Below the pieces are notes generated by a model. The model made no database searches. It was not told the origin of the DNA and saw only the letters and a program-made list of their open reading frames with translations. Positions 22,800 to 30,948 of a DNA stretch of 32,851 nt are shown piece by piece. This DNA is from Caryophanales bacterium. Its GTDB lineage: Bacteria; Bacillota_I; Bacilli_A; RFN20; CAG-288. Numbering within the stretch: the first letter of the stretch is position 1; each line of letters begins with the position of its first letter. The stretch covers positions 1 through 32,851 of the forward strand of contig JAJVUU010000018.1 of the NCBI GenBank assembly GCA_021621525.1, given 5' to 3'. The position numbers and the translations under genes are program-made.

Positions 22800-23843
22800 A
22801 TGAAATTATCTTTCCGTTGGTACGGCTTAAATGATTCCATCCCGCTCGAGTACCTCAAGCAGATTCCGAACATGTATTCTGTCGTAACCTCCGTCTACGA
22901 CAAAAAGCCCGGCGAAGTCTGGGACAAGGAAAGCCTTCTCGCCTTGAAGAAGGCCAGTGAAGAGAAGGGACTGAAGATGGAAGTCATCGAGTCCATCCCG
23001 GTCAGCGAAGATATCAAGATGGGTTCTTCCAAGCGTGACGAACATATCGATGCCTTCCGCAAGAATCTTGCTCTCTGCGGTGAAGTCGGCGTCAAATGCG
23101 TCTGCTACAACTTCATGCCGGTCTTCGATTGGCTGAGAACCAACATGCATCATGTCAATCCGGATTATTCCAATTCCCTGGCTTATTCCGCCGATGATTT
23201 TGCCAAGGTCGATCCGAAGCATCTCCACCTTCCTGGATGGGATGAATCCTATTCTCCGGATGAGCTTCAGAAGCTGATGGGAATCTATCAGGGTATCAGC
23301 CATGACCAACTGTTTGACAATCTTGTCTATTTCCTGAACAGCATCATGGATGTCTGCAATCAGTATGACATCAACATGGCTATCCATCCGGATGATCCGC
23401 CGTGGGATATCTTCGGTCTTCCGAGAATCGTGTCCTGCGAAAAGAATCTGGACAGGATGTTCGAAGCTGTTCCTGACAAGCACAATGGCCTTACCCTGTG
23501 CACGGGTTCCTTAGGTGCAGGAAAGCACAATGACGTTCCGCATATGGCCGAGAAGTATGCCAAGGAAGGCAGAATCTATTTTGCCCACCTTCGCAATGTC
23601 TTATACACCGACGACAAGGATTCCTTTGTCGAAGTCGGCCATTATTCCGGTTCCGGCTCTTTGGATATGTTCCAGATTGTCAAGAACCTCGTCGACAACG
23701 GCTTTGACGGATATGTCAGACCGGATCACGGAAGAAACATCTTCGGTGAAGATGAGAAGCCAGGCTATGGTCTTTATGACAGAGCCTTGGGTTGCGCTTA
23801 TATCAATGGACTTTTCGAAGCCTGCGAAAAAAGCAAGAAGTAA
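22800..23843 (+). CDS. uxuA: D-mannonate dehydratase
   Basis: Dehydrates D-mannonate to 2-keto-3-deoxygluconate with Fe2+ or Mn2+. The 347 residues fit the UxuA family. Its characteristic segments are MKLSFRWYGLNDSIPLEYLK at the N-terminus, VCYNFMPVFDWLRT near 100, AIHPDDPPWDIFGLPRIVS near 198, LCTGSLGAG near 237, IYFAHLRN near 260 and YVRPDHGR near 305. The His, Cys and Asp in these motifs form the metal site. The start at 22800 has AAGGAG 13 bases upstream. It is co-transcribed with the SDR oxidoreductase 28 bases downstream. Confidence 0.96.
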   Translation: MKLSFRWYGLNDSIPLEYLKQIPNMYSVVTSVYDKKPGEVWDKESLLALKKASEEKGLKMEVIESIPVSEDIKMGSSKRDEHIDAFRKNLALCGEVGVKCVCYNFMPVFDWLRTNMHHVNPDYSNSLAYSADDFAKVDPKHLHLPGWDESYSPDELQKLMGIYQGISHDQLFDNLVYFLNSIMDVCNQYDINMAIHPDDPPWDIFGLPRIVSCEKNLDRMFEAVPDKHNGLTLCTGSLGAGKHNDVPHMAEKYAKEGRIYFAHLRNVLYTDDKDSFVEVGHYSGSGSLDMFQIVKNLVDNGFDGYVRPDHGRNIFGEDEKPGYGLYDRALGCAYINGLFEACEKSKK

Positions 23844-23871
23844 TCGAAATTGAAAGGAAAATAATAATAAT

Positions 23872-24726
23872 ATGAAAGCCAATGAATTGCCTTTTACTAC
23901 GAATCTGAAGGACAAGGTTGCCGTCATCACCGGTGCCGGTGGTGTCCTCTGCTCCCTCATGGCCAAGGCCATGGCTGCCTGCGGAGCCAAGGTTGCCGTC
24001 TTGGATCTTCATCTTTCTTCTGCTCAGAAGGTTGCCGATGAAATCACTGCCGAAGGCTATGTCGCCAAAGCCTATGAGGCCAACTGCCTTGACAAGGCTT
24101 CCCTTCTTGCCTGCCATGAAGCTGTCCTGAAGGATTTCGGCAAGTGCGACATCCTCATCAATGGTGCCGGCGGTAACAGCCCGAAGGCTTCCACCACCCA
24201 GGAATTCTATGCACCGAAGGTCTCCGAAGACACCATCACCTTCTTCGACTTGAAGGAAGAAGGATTCAACTTCGTCTTCAACCTCAACATCCTTGCCACC
24301 CTTGTCACCACCCAGATCTTTGCTTCCGATATGATCGGCAAAGAGGGCTGCAGCATCCTGAACATTTCTTCCATGAATGCTTTCACTCCTCTCACCAAGA
24401 TTCCTGCCTACTCCTCTGCCAAGGCCGGTGTCAGCAACTTCACCAAATGGCTTGCCACCTATTTTGCCAAGGAAGGCATCCGTGTCAACGCCATCGCACC
24501 TGGCTTCTTCTCGACTGCCCAGAACAAGGCTCTTCTCTTCAATCCTGATGGAACTCCTACCGCCAGAACCGGCAAGATCCTCAACAACACTCCGATGGGA
24601 AGATTCGGAGAACCGGAAGAACTTCTTGGTTCCGTCCTCTTCCTCACCGACAGCAAGGCTGCCAGCTTCGTCACCGGTGTCGTCCTTCCGATCGACGGTG
24701 GCTTCTCTGCCTATAGCGGAGTATAA
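23872..24726 (+). CDS. SDR-type D-mannonate oxidoreductase (fructuronate reductase)
   Basis: Expected to reduce D-fructuronate to D-mannonate with NAD(P)H, feeding uxuA. The 284 residues are a classical short-chain dehydrogenase. The nucleotide-binding turn is VAVITGAGGVLCSLMAKAMA, a variant of TGxxxGxG. NGAGG lies at the NNAG position, ILNISSMNAF carries the catalytic Ser, and AYSSAKAG is the Tyr-x3-Lys motif. The C-terminus is SFVTGVVLPIDGGFSAY. A 30-residue stretch after NGAGG (around EFYAPKVSEDTITFFDLKEE) is typical of the Bacillus YjmF/UxuB-like group. The exact substrate rests on context. AAAGGA lies upstream of the ATG. Confidence 0.88.
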   Translation: MKANELPFTTNLKDKVAVITGAGGVLCSLMAKAMAACGAKVAVLDLHLSSAQKVADEITAEGYVAKAYEANCLDKASLLACHEAVLKDFGKCDILINGAGGNSPKASTTQEFYAPKVSEDTITFFDLKEEGFNFVFNLNILATLVTTQIFASDMIGKEGCSILNISSMNAFTPLTKIPAYSSAKAGVSNFTKWLATYFAKEGIRVNAIAPGFFSTAQNKALLFNPDGTPTARTGKILNNTPMGRFGEPEELLGSVLFLTDSKAASFVTGVVLPIDGGFSAYSGV

Positions 24727-24743
24727 ATCCGTCTTTGTATATC

Positions 24744-24773
24744 AAAAAGCCTTGACTTCGGCCAAGGCTTTTT
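24744..24773. terminator. Terminator after the hexuronate genes
   Basis: Perfect arms AAAAAGCCTTG and CAAGGCTTTTT around ACTTCGGC. Mainly serves the plus strand. Confidence 0.88.
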
Positions 24774-24813
24774 CTACGCCAGAGATGAAAGCCCTTTGAA
24801 AAAGAGAACTCTT

Positions 24814-24842
24814 TTTTCACCTTTCCTCTTTCATGATATAAT
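24814..24842 (+). promoter_or_regulatory. Promoter of the aminotransferase gene
   Basis: TTTTCA (24814-24819), 17-bp spacer, TATAAT (24837-24842). AAAGGAGAT follows before the ATG at 24873. Confidence 0.6.
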
Positions 24843-24872
24843 CTCATAGGTTTTTTGAAAGGAGATATGAAG

Positions 24873-26102
24873 ATGAAAGAATATGTTGCAAAAAGAAGCA
24901 GACATGGTGTCTCCAAGACGGATATCATCGCCATCAATTCCATGGCTCAGAAGGAAGCCAGCCAGGGATTCGATGTCATCAATGCCTCCATCGGCACGTA
25001 TCTTGATGACGACAAGAAGGTCGGAAGCGTCGACTTGGTCAGGACGGCCTTGAAAGAGCATGTGACGGACAATCTCGGATATCCCAATTCCATCGGCAAC
25101 CAGGATTATCTGGATGGTGTCATGAAGTTCGTCTTTGCCGATAAGTTATCTCTCATCCAATCCTTCTATCATCCTTTCATCGGTTCGACGCTTGGTGGAA
25201 CAGGCGCTCTTTCCATAGCCTTCCAGCTCTTTTTGGAAGAGGGGGAAGCCGTCCTTCTTCCGGACGTCATGTGGACAAACTACATGCTGATTGCTGATAA
25301 GGCCCATGCCACCTATATGACATATAAGATGTTCAATGAGAAAGGTGGAATGGATTTGACCTCCCTTAAAGAGACCATTCAAAAGGCCAGGGAAAAATAT
25401 CATCACGTCCTTGTCGTCATCAACGATCCCTGCCAGAACCCGACCGGATATTGCATGACCAAGGAAGAATATGACGAACTGTTCCAGCTTCTCAATGAGG
25501 AAGGCAGGAAAGGCTATCTGACTGCTCTCTTCGATATCGCCTATATTTCCTTCTTCCATGTGGAGAATGAAAAGTGCGTCCTCATCGATAAGCTATCTCA
25601 GGGTAAGACGGATTTCCTTCCTCTTGTCATCTTCTCCTGCTCCAAGCTCTTCGGTCTTTATGGACTCAGGCTTGGTGCCATGATAGCCCTTTGTCCAAAT
25701 GAGGAAAACAAAGAAGAAGTAAAGAGAGGCTTCGGTGCCATTGCCAGAGGTACTTATTCTGTTGCCAACGGCCCATGCCAGTATGCCGTCAGCAAGGTCC
25801 TTCTTGATGAGAGCAAAACCCAGGAACTTCTTTCGGAGGTCCAGAGAAACAGCGATGACCTCTATTCCAGAAGCAAAGTCCTGATGGAAGAACTTCAAAA
25901 GGCACATATCGAGTATTATCCGTATAAGTCAGGATTCTTCATTTCGCTGAAGATAGATGATGCCTTCAAAGTGAGCGAAGAACTTAGAAAACAGCACATG
26001 TTCGTCGTTCCGATGAACGATCATTCCATCCGTCTTGCCATCTCCGGCATGACCAAGGATGAAATCAGCAGGCTGATCCATGCCTTTGCCAAACTGAAGT
26101 AA
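24873..26102 (+). CDS. PLP-dependent class I/II aminotransferase
   Basis: Transfers an amino group between an amino acid and a 2-oxo acid; substrate not clear, aromatic or aspartate type most likely. The 409 residues are the usual fold-type I size. The PLP lysine is in IFSCSKLFGLYGLRLGAMI (around 262). INDPCQNPTGYCMT near 190 is the cofactor-stacking NPTG motif, and SIRLAISGM near the C-terminus carries the carboxylate-binding Arg. The segment GYPNSIGNQDYLDGVMKFVF is a typical N-terminal family feature. The start at 24873 is chosen over ATG 24867 because it sits nine bases after AGGAG. It is a single-gene unit. Confidence 0.88.
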   Translation: MKEYVAKRSRHGVSKTDIIAINSMAQKEASQGFDVINASIGTYLDDDKKVGSVDLVRTALKEHVTDNLGYPNSIGNQDYLDGVMKFVFADKLSLIQSFYHPFIGSTLGGTGALSIAFQLFLEEGEAVLLPDVMWTNYMLIADKAHATYMTYKMFNEKGGMDLTSLKETIQKAREKYHHVLVVINDPCQNPTGYCMTKEEYDELFQLLNEEGRKGYLTALFDIAYISFFHVENEKCVLIDKLSQGKTDFLPLVIFSCSKLFGLYGLRLGAMIALCPNEENKEEVKRGFGAIARGTYSVANGPCQYAVSKVLLDESKTQELLSEVQRNSDDLYSRSKVLMEELQKAHIEYYPYKSGFFISLKIDDAFKVSEELRKQHMFVVPMNDHSIRLAISGMTKDEISRLIHAFAKLK

Positions 26103-26106
26103 AAAT

Positions 26107-26143
26107 AACCCACTGGACAATTTGCTTTGCCTGGTGGGTTTTT
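26107..26143 (+). terminator. Terminator of the aminotransferase gene
   Basis: AACCCAC (26107-26113) pairs with GTGGGTT (26134-26140), then a T run ending 26143. Confidence 0.8.
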
Positions 26144-26223
26144 CTGTATGCTGAATTTCAATCACGTCTTTTGAAACCACTCCATTTTGTCTATCCTATT
26201 GCCATTCCAGGAGGACAGACAGC

Positions 26224-26460
26224 ATGGAAGAAGAAAACAAATCGACAAGATGCCACAGACCAAGGACATATAGGGAAGACTTCAAGAAGTCCGTTGTGGA
26301 AGACTATGAGGCAAGAATCGGGGAATATGCATCGACAAGTGCTTATGCACGTGAAAAGGGCATCCCTGACAACACCCTGTTCGGCTGGCTGAAGAAATAC
26401 GGAAGCGGACAGCGTTCCGTCATACCTGAAAGGATGGCCGTCAAAGCTGGTCTTGCCTGA
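26224..26460 (+). CDS. OrfA-type transposase HTH protein (IS3/IS66-like)
   Basis: 78 residues with the transposase-type helix-turn-helix TYREDFKKSVVEDYEA ... STSAYAREKGIPDNTLFGWL, as in the first open reading frame of IS3 and IS66 family elements, where it binds the terminal repeats. GGAGGACAGACAGC precedes the ATG. It stops just where a second frame, shifted by -1, is open (26430-26645). This is the arrangement of programmed frameshifting, though no A-rich slippery run is visible. Lies inside the 617-bp element. Family placement is tentative. Confidence 0.6.
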   Translation: MEEENKSTRCHRPRTYREDFKKSVVEDYEARIGEYASTSAYAREKGIPDNTLFGWLKKYGSGQRSVIPERMAVKAGLA

Positions 26461-26645
26461 AGAAGAAGGTCCGGCAACTAAGACCAGACGGATTGGAGCC
26501 TCTCTCCTTCATGAAGTGGGTCCTTTCGGATGCCTACAAAGGCAATGCGGACCACATGTTCGACAGTCCGGAAGTGCCGGACTGGGTGCATTCGGCCTAC
26601 AGAAGGAAGGAACCCAGGAGCAGGACGCCGTCCTTTGCCAGATAA
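26430..26645 (+). pseudogene. Second-frame fragment of the insertion element
   Basis: An open frame in the -1 phase to the preceding gene, overlapping it by about 28 bases, without its own start at the front. It reads SWSCLKKKVRQLRPDGLEPL, then FMKWVLSDAYKGNADHMFDS, PEVPDWVHSAYRRKEPRSRT and PSFAR. No DDE catalytic domain is present. I do not recognise it. It could be the tail of a deleted transposase or the frameshifted half of a small element protein. Confidence 0.45.
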
Positions 26646-26660
26646 AGCAGTCAAAAAAAG

Positions 26661-26713
26661 AAATCACCTGACCATGGTCGCCCACAAGGCTTCCGGTGTC
26701 AAGTGATTTTTTT
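26661..26713. terminator. Hairpin near the right end of the insertion element
   Basis: AAATCAC (26661-26667) pairs with GTGATTT (26703-26709), continued by CTGACC with GGTGTCA-type pairing. A and T runs flank it, so it could terminate transcription either way. Confidence 0.65.
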
Positions 26714-26860
26714 GTTTCACTGATTTTTTCGTTTTAGGCAGGGTGATTGAAATTCAGTATACGATAGATATCCATGGATTGTTAGATAATCTTAAAAAGA
26801 GAAGATAAAGACGGCAAAAAACGATATAATAGATTCTGTGAATCAGTGAGGTAATGAATC

Positions 26861-27373
26861 ATGGAATGGTGGGTTTACGTAATCATATTTGCTGGTCTGA
26901 TTGCCATGTGGCTTCTTTCGTCCCTGGTGGTCTATCTGTTGATGAAGAAGGCACAGAAGAAGGCCTATCTTCTTTTTGACAAGGTCATACCGAAGGAAAA
27001 GGAACGCTATCAGCTCATCCTGAAGGCAAAGGACAGGATGGAAAAGGATGGCCGTTTCCTTCCGAAGAACATGGTTGATTCCACCATGGAAGTCGACAAG
27101 GAATTCCAGAAGATTCCCTGCGATATCGCCAAAATCAAAGGAATGGATGATTTCCTGGTCATCTATTATAGGAAGTATATCAAGGAAAAGAAGCTGAGTG
27201 GAAAGTATCGTGATATTGATATGGAACTTGAGGCAAACATCTTCCTAGACCCTAGTGACAAGAAATCCCCGTATTATGAATATAACAAGGCAGTCTTGCA
27301 TTACAATGCCTATGTGAACATGGGCTTTCTGAATCTCTTCCGCGGAAAGGCAAAGCTTCTTCCTACGTTATAA
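26861..27373 (+). CDS. LemA-like membrane-anchored protein
   Basis: 170 residues of unknown function. One N-terminal membrane helix (VYVIIFAGLIAMWLLSSLVV, about 5-27) is followed by a largely helical, charged domain. The end YNKAVLHYNAYVNMGFLNLF resembles the C-terminus of LemA proteins, where a YN-x2-V-x2-YN pattern is followed by a hydrophobic Leu/Phe segment, and the length fits that family. The similarity is from memory and not certain. A TATAAT box at 26825-26830 and GAGGTAATGAATC before the ATG support expression. No clear -35 was found. It stands alone between an insertion element and the potABCD operon. Confidence 0.6.
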   Translation: MEWWVYVIIFAGLIAMWLLSSLVVYLLMKKAQKKAYLLFDKVIPKEKERYQLILKAKDRMEKDGRFLPKNMVDSTMEVDKEFQKIPCDIAKIKGMDDFLVIYYRKYIKEKKLSGKYRDIDMELEANIFLDPSDKKSPYYEYNKAVLHYNAYVNMGFLNLFRGKAKLLPTL

Positions 27374-27387
27374 GAAATAGAATTGTG

Positions 27388-27411
27388 CCAGCCTCAGGGC
27401 TGGTCTTTTTT
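27388..27411 (+). terminator. Terminator of the LemA-like gene
   Basis: CCAGCC-TCAG-GGCTGG, then a run of T. Confidence 0.85.
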
Positions 27412-27441
27412 AAGAAGACAAAACGCAAATCTTTTTTCATG

Positions 27442-27480
27442 AAAAAAGGTCGCCTAAGAAAACTTGCTTCTAAGGCGACC
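27442..27480 (-). terminator. Terminator of potABCD
   Basis: On the minus strand GGTCGCCT/AGGCGACC arms (27473-27480 with 27448-27455), then six T (27447-27442), just after the potD stop. Confidence 0.88.
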
Positions 27481-27487
27481 GATTGTA

Positions 27488-29155
27488 TCAGGCTATTTTT
27501 CCTTCTCTTTTCAGTTTTCTTTCACGACGGCGTTTTCTCACGGCAGCCTGTTTCAGGTAGATGGCAAGAAGGATTCCAAACAGGATGATGATCACGACAA
27601 GAATCAGGATGTATGCCCAGAGAGGCAAGGAAGTGTTCTTGACGGATTCCCACATGAGAAGCATCGAAGCGTTCTGCTCTCCGAAGTCGGCCATGACGGC
27701 AAGATGGGAGAGCTCCTTTTCGTCAGGATATTGGGTGTCGAACTGCTTTCCCTTGGAATCATTGGCGATGACAAAGAGACAATCCCTGTCTTCGTCCTTC
27801 TCCTCCAAAGTGCCTTGGAAGAAGTATTTGATGTCCTTGGTAAAGTAATCATCGCTGAAATCATCGCCAGAGATGTCGATGCTGTCATAATCCATGCCAC
27901 CTTCACCATCGTTCATCTCGCTGTCATATCTTTCGTCATACCAGGATTGGACGAGATCGAGGATGTCGTCTCCGGCGATGACTGGCGTATAGCCGATGTA
28001 TTCCATGTTGGCGGCAGCTATGGAAGGTAAGGAGAGGAAATCGACGAAGCGACTTGCCCAGAGCTTGTTGGCTCCCTTGGGCATGACCCATCCGTCAAAC
28101 CAGATGTTGGCTCCAGTTTCGGGGATGACATATTTGAGATTGGCTCCCTTCTTTCCGTCGTCGACCTTTTCACCGTCGATGGTTCCGGAGTCGTTGTATT
28201 CATCGGCAAGATCCATGGCATAGGCGGCATCACCTGACCAGGCAAGGTTGATGGCGAATTTGTCTCCCTTGACCATGTCGGATTTTCCGCTGTCGACCTC
28301 AAAGCCGAAGGCGTTGTTCTTCAAGGTGACAAGCTCGTCACCGACTCTCTTCAAGGTGGTATCGTCACAGAGGTTGAAGATTTCCGTGATTTTCTCGTTG
28401 TAGGAAGAATCATCAAGCTTGCCTTCGTCATGAAGCTTCTTGAGCGTGGAAAGGCCTTGGTATTCTTTCCCGTCGATTTCGAAGTCCTGGTCGTAGGTAT
28501 GGAAGATACCCAAGGCATAGGTGTCCCTGACGGAGTCCTTGATGGACAGAAGGTTCCGGTATTTGTCATCCCAGAGGGAATTCCAGTCCTTCATGTCTTC
28601 ATCCATCTCTTCTGAAGAGATTCCTCTGTCCTTCAAAGCGAAATAGTTGTTGTTATATAGGATGGCAAGGGTACCCCACATGTAACCGCGGATGTAATCT
28701 CCGACGATGCCTTCCTTGCCATCGACTTCGATGGAATCGATTTTGTCAAGGACATAGCGAGAGACATATTTGTCATAGTTTGGTGTGGAACCTTCGTCGA
28801 AGGGCTCAATCATATCTTCGCGGATCATCTTCTGGACGACGTAGTCGCTCGGACAGACGAGATCAAAATCGGCTTTGCCTGTCTTCAGCTCGGAGAGCAT
28901 GATCTCGTTGGTATCGAAGGTGGAATAGTTGACACGGACATTGGCATTCCAGGTCTTTTTGCAGTAGTCTTCGAATTGATGGACAAGGCCAGGCCCCTCA
29001 TCGGAATCTTCAAGGATGTAGTCGGCTGAGTTATAGACGTTCAGAACGATTTCATTTCCCTGGGATGCGACATCCTGGCTTCCCTTGCATGCGGGAAGCG
29101 AGAAGGATGTCAGCACGGCAAGGCTTGCAAACAATGGAAGAAGTTTCTTTTTCAT
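27488..29155 (-). CDS. potD: Polyamine ABC transporter substrate-binding lipoprotein with C-terminal membrane segment
   Basis: Captures spermidine or putrescine outside the cell for the PotABC importer. The signal peptide MKKKLLPLFASLAVLTSFSL ends in lipobox LPAC with C23 as the lipidated residue, processed by an LspA such as the one in this window. Family segments follow: LNVYNSADYI, FDTNEIMLSELKTGKADFDL, VCPSDYVVQKM and WFDGWVMPKGANK. At 555 residues it is far longer than the usual 350 or so. The extra part includes an acidic stretch, DGEGGMDYDSIDISGDDFSD. Near the C-terminus a hydrophobic helix (about 513-533, WAYILILVVIIILFGILLAI) is followed by a basic tail KRRRERKLKREG. ATGA overlaps potC. 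Confidence 0.92.
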   Translation of the reverse strand: MKKKLLPLFASLAVLTSFSLPACKGSQDVASQGNEIVLNVYNSADYILEDSDEGPGLVHQFEDYCKKTWNANVRVNYSTFDTNEIMLSELKTGKADFDLVCPSDYVVQKMIREDMIEPFDEGSTPNYDKYVSRYVLDKIDSIEVDGKEGIVGDYIRGYMWGTLAILYNNNYFALKDRGISSEEMDEDMKDWNSLWDDKYRNLLSIKDSVRDTYALGIFHTYDQDFEIDGKEYQGLSTLKKLHDEGKLDDSSYNEKITEIFNLCDDTTLKRVGDELVTLKNNAFGFEVDSGKSDMVKGDKFAINLAWSGDAAYAMDLADEYNDSGTIDGEKVDDGKKGANLKYVIPETGANIWFDGWVMPKGANKLWASRFVDFLSLPSIAAANMEYIGYTPVIAGDDILDLVQSWYDERYDSEMNDGEGGMDYDSIDISGDDFSDDYFTKDIKYFFQGTLEEKDEDRDCLFVIANDSKGKQFDTQYPDEKELSHLAVMADFGEQNASMLLMWESVKNTSLPLWAYILILVVIIILFGILLAIYLKQAAVRKRRRERKLKREGKIA

Positions 29156-30042
29156 TTAACGGAACTCCTTATGTTGAGATGGGCTCTCTTCTTTGCATGG
29201 GTGTCGATAAGGTTGTTCTTGGCTTTCCTGGCCTGTCTGTTGACCTGTATGGAGCGGAAGATGACAATGGCCAATACGATGAGGAAAATCAAAGTTGTCA
29301 ATGCCCTGAGTTCTGGTGGAAGGGAACCTTTCTTGATCTTGGTCTGGACGAGGGTGGACAATGTTTCAATCTGGCTTGTGCCGCTGAGAAGACCAGATCC
29401 TCTTGTAAAGGCCGTGACGATGAAGTCATCCAAGGAGAGGGTGAAGGAAAGCATGAGGCCGGAAAGGATACCAGGGAAGACCTGCGGAAGGATGACCTGA
29501 TGAAGGGCCTTGGCCGGAGTGGAACCTAGGTCCAAGGCAGCTTCATAAAGAGCAGGATCCATCTGGGTGAGCTTGGGTTTGACGTTGAGATAGACAAACG
29601 GGATGCCTAAGCAGCAATGACCGATGAGAAGGGTCCAGAAGGAGAAGATGCTCTTTTCACCGAAGAAGTATCTTCCGATGAAGACGAACATGACGGTCAG
29701 TGACATGGCGATGACGATTTCGGCATTGACGACGGGAATCTGGTTGATGTTTTCGCAAAGGTTGCGGAAACCTTTCTTGCAATAGTAGAGGCCGATGGCA
29801 CCAAGGCTTCCGATGAGCGTGGAAACGGCTGCGCTGATGGCAGCGATGATCAGAGTGTTGCCAAGGGCGATGAGTGTCTCCTCGTTGGTGAAGAGGTCAC
29901 GATATAGATTCAAAGAGAATCCTGACCATACGCCAAGGGTCGTGCTGGCGGTGAAGGAATAGACGATGAGATAGAAGACAGGCAGATAGATGAAAAGGAG
30001 GATGAGATAGATATAGCAATAAGATAGGATTTTCTTTACCAT
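29152..30042 (-). CDS. potC: Polyamine ABC transporter permease PotC
   Basis: One of the two membrane channels of the importer. The 296 residues have about six membrane helices, beginning ILSYCYIYLILLFIYLPVFY. The EAA loop that docks on the ATPase is EAALDLGSTPAKALHQVILP, about residues 168-187. The family segment SFTLSLDDFIVTAFTRG follows it. AAAGGAG precedes the ATG at 30042. The gene overlaps potB by seven bases and potD by four, so the operon is translationally coupled. The C-terminus is extended and basic (RQARKAKNNLIDTHAKKRAH), which is unusual but not diagnostic. Confidence 0.94.
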   Translation of the reverse strand: MVKKILSYCYIYLILLFIYLPVFYLIVYSFTASTTLGVWSGFSLNLYRDLFTNEETLIALGNTLIIAAISAAVSTLIGSLGAIGLYYCKKGFRNLCENINQIPVVNAEIVIAMSLTVMFVFIGRYFFGEKSIFSFWTLLIGHCCLGIPFVYLNVKPKLTQMDPALYEAALDLGSTPAKALHQVILPQVFPGILSGLMLSFTLSLDDFIVTAFTRGSGLLSGTSQIETLSTLVQTKIKKGSLPPELRALTTLIFLIVLAIVIFRSIQVNRQARKAKNNLIDTHAKKRAHLNIRSSVK

Positions 30043-30947
30043 GCTCCGGCTCCTTTCTTTTCACTGCCACGGTCGAATTTGCGGGTGGAGAACATGACGA
30101 TGAAGATGATGATCAGCATGATGAGGGACATGAAGCTTCCTCCGTTCCAATCGGAGTAGGAGAAGGATAGGTAGATGGAGTTTCCAAACAACATGATTTT
30201 TCCTTCGCTGAGGGTATCGGAGATGACGTAGGAGGAGATGGTGGGCATGAAGACCATCATGCCGGCAGAGACGATGCCAGGCATAGCCTGAGGAATGATG
30301 TTTCTCGTGAAGACTTGAATCGGGTTGCATCCCAGGTCGGAGGCAGCTTCAATCTGAGACCTGTCAAGCTTCAGCATGGTGGAGTACAAAGGAAGGATGG
30401 TAAAGGGAATATAGTTGGTTACCATGCCGATCATGGTGCAGAAAAGCGGATGTTCACCTGTCGTGGTTCCAAACCATCCTAGGATGATGGTAAGAAGGTC
30501 TCTTAAGGCACCTGTACGCAGGACGAAGTTGATCCACATCGGCATGACGAAGAGCATGACGAGGATGTAGTTGCGGTTGATTTTCGGATTGGCAAGAAGA
30601 TAGCTTAGCGGGAAGGTGATGAGAAGGCAAAGGACGGTATTGAAGATACCGATCAGGAGGGAAATCAACAGGACGTTGAGCTTGACGGAGTTGGTGAAGA
30701 AGCTTACGAAGGCGTTGAACGTGAAGTTTCCGTTGGCATCCGTAAAGGCATAGAAGACGATGAAGAGAATCGGGATGAGGACGAAGAGGAGAAGGAAAAG
30801 GGCAAAGGGAAGGGAGAGCGACTTGACGAATTTCTTGCTGTTGCTCTTGGCAACATGATAATGTGTTCCGGATTTTGGAGACTTGTGTTTCCTGACCTTG
30901 AGATTCTGGATCTCGATGGTTCCGGTATCTGTCGTGGCCTGGGCCAT
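30036..30947 (-). CDS. potB: Polyamine ABC transporter permease PotB
   Basis: Second membrane channel subunit. The 303 residues from the ATG at 30947 have a hydrophilic N-terminal extension of about 45 residues (MAQATTDTGTIEIQNLKVRK) before the first helix (LPFALFLLLFVLIPILFIVF). The EAA loop is EAASDLGCNPIQVFTRNIIP. SSYVISDTLSEGKIMLFGNS is a PotB-type segment. GAGG precedes this start; an ATG at 30962 lies inside potA and lacks a site. One base separates it from the potA stop. Its partner PotC follows. Confidence 0.94.
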   Translation of the reverse strand: MAQATTDTGTIEIQNLKVRKHKSPKSGTHYHVAKSNSKKFVKSLSLPFALFLLLFVLIPILFIVFYAFTDANGNFTFNAFVSFFTNSVKLNVLLISLLIGIFNTVLCLLITFPLSYLLANPKINRNYILVMLFVMPMWINFVLRTGALRDLLTIILGWFGTTTGEHPLFCTMIGMVTNYIPFTILPLYSTMLKLDRSQIEAASDLGCNPIQVFTRNIIPQAMPGIVSAGMMVFMPTISSYVISDTLSEGKIMLFGNSIYLSFSYSDWNGGSFMSLIMLIIIFIVMFSTRKFDRGSEKKGAGAW

Positions 30948-30948
30948 T

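Larger units (their letters stand above)
26146..26762 (+). mobile_element. 617-bp decayed insertion element with terminal inverted repeats
   Basis: Bounded by GTATGCTGAATTTCAATCAC on the left (26146-26165) and its inverted form on the right (26743-26762), differing at one position of 20. Inside are a short transposase-type HTH reading frame and an overlapping second frame, plus a strong hairpin near the right end. The eight bases flanking each end do not match, so no target duplication survives. Too small for an active transposase, so a deleted or non-autonomous copy. Confidence 0.75.
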
